Origin: a bacterium | Lineage (GTDB): Bacteria; Vulcanimicrobiota; Xenobia; RGZZ01 | Length of the DNA: 5,546 bases | Reading direction: 5' to 3' | NCBI GenBank assembly: GCA_021782195.1 | Contig: JAJXVI010000201.1 | Span: 1-5,546, forward strand | Part shown: piece by piece, positions 5,244-5,546 of the stretch | How the letters are laid out: each line of letters starts with the position of its first letter | How positions within the stretch are numbered: the stretch's first letter is position 1 | Made by a program: the position numbers and the translations under genes | The notes under the pieces: model-generated | Seen by the model: only the letters and a program-made list of their open reading frames with translations | Databases searched by the model: none | What the model was told of the DNA's origin: nothing

Positions 5244-5546
5244 ATGCAGCATCAGGATCCGTTCGATATCCTTCGACAGCGGGTGGCGCGTCTCGGGATC
5301 GAGAGCAACCCTCGCTATTTCCTGCCTCATAAACCGCTTCTATTCCTGGCGCTGGGCCACGCGTTCCGCGACGTCGACGGCGCCTCGCGTCCGCTTGCGG
5401 CCGTGGTCCGCGCGTACCGAAAAATGGCCGAAGCCGGACAGCAGTGGCCTCCACAGCCGCTCGACGCGCTTCGGCGCCTGCACCGTACGCGGTTCTTCAC
5501 GTTGCAGCGAGAAGGTCGGCCCCTGCCCCGCGAGGGCAGACTCCCG
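5244..5546 (+). CDS. N-terminal part of a putative HNH-type restriction endonuclease, truncated by the window edge
   Basis: An open frame from ATG 5244 continues through the last base (101 codons, no stop), so the gene is cut by the window and not necessarily broken. AAGGGG (5229-5234) lies nine bases upstream as a moderate Shine-Dalgarno. Residues 7-20 (FDILRQRVARLGIE) are helical. Then comes PHKPLLFLALGHAF (28-41), which resembles the HKPLLLLAL motif near the N-terminus of HNH restriction enzymes, including the sulphur-binding-domain type that acts on phosphorothioated DNA. Residues 80-87 (HRTRFFTL) sit where that family has the PFWRL segment. A C-terminal HNH domain would be expected beyond the window. 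The gene follows the ATPase/HNH pair on the same strand after a 403-base spacer, so it is probably separately transcribed but in the same defence island. The coding call is good; the family call rests on two motifs. Confidence 0.62.
   Translation, partial: MQHQDPFDILRQRVARLGIESNPRYFLPHKPLLFLALGHAFRDVDGASRPLAAVVRAYRKMAEAGQQWPPQPLDALRRLHRTRFFTLQREGRPLPREGRLP

Noticed and set aside
4907..5332. Open frame of 141 codons between the HNH gene and the right edge.
   Set aside because: The translation is R/P/A-rich low complexity built partly from the tandem repeats, and it overlaps the better supported gene at 5244.

Overview
The window reads as bacterial accessory DNA with a change of character near base 1380. 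The left part (1-1376) has moderate G+C: bases 961-1020 contain 28 G/C of 60. It carries two small membrane-anchored proteins of unknown function on the + strand. The right part is clearly richer in G+C (bases 3601-3660 contain 43 of 60) and carries genes typical of anti-phage defence. The AT-containing promoter and style of the left genes would suit a proteobacterium, and the right genes look horizontally acquired. No marker gene fixes the taxon, so this is inference.

Layout. A very stable 11-bp hairpin lies at 2-27. A small one-helix membrane protein with a BamE/SmpA-like pattern follows at about 100-399, with a hairpin overlapping its stop codon. A leader then holds a consensus TATAAT box and a TTGACA/TGTCAA inverted repeat. 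A 259-residue protein with one central membrane helix and flanking helical regions ends at 1376. From 1377 to 2924 there is no intact gene that I can defend. Short stretches with protein-like, high-GC3 reading frames change frame at 2145-2156 and near 2777, which suggests decayed coding DNA. The last of these frames stops 19 bases before the next gene.

The core of the window is a two-gene operon. The first gene (2925-4190) encodes an ABC-type/AAA_21-like ATPase. The second (4187-4840) encodes an HNH nuclease and overlaps the first by the four bases ATGA. ATPase plus HNH nuclease is the architecture of Septu (PtuA/PtuB) and of the effector pair of PtuAB-type retrons. No reverse transcriptase is present here, so a stand-alone Septu-like system is the best reading. 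The presumed mode of action is that the ATPase senses infection and licenses the HNH protein to cut nucleic acid. That role comes from the family and was not observed here.

Downstream (4841-5243) is a non-coding spacer with two sets of short tandem repeats. A further gene begins at 5244 and runs off the right edge. Its 101 visible residues include a PHKPLL motif like that of the N-terminal domain of HNH-type restriction enzymes, including those that recognise phosphorothioated DNA. A nuclease beside the Septu-like pair suggests that the right half is part of a defence island.
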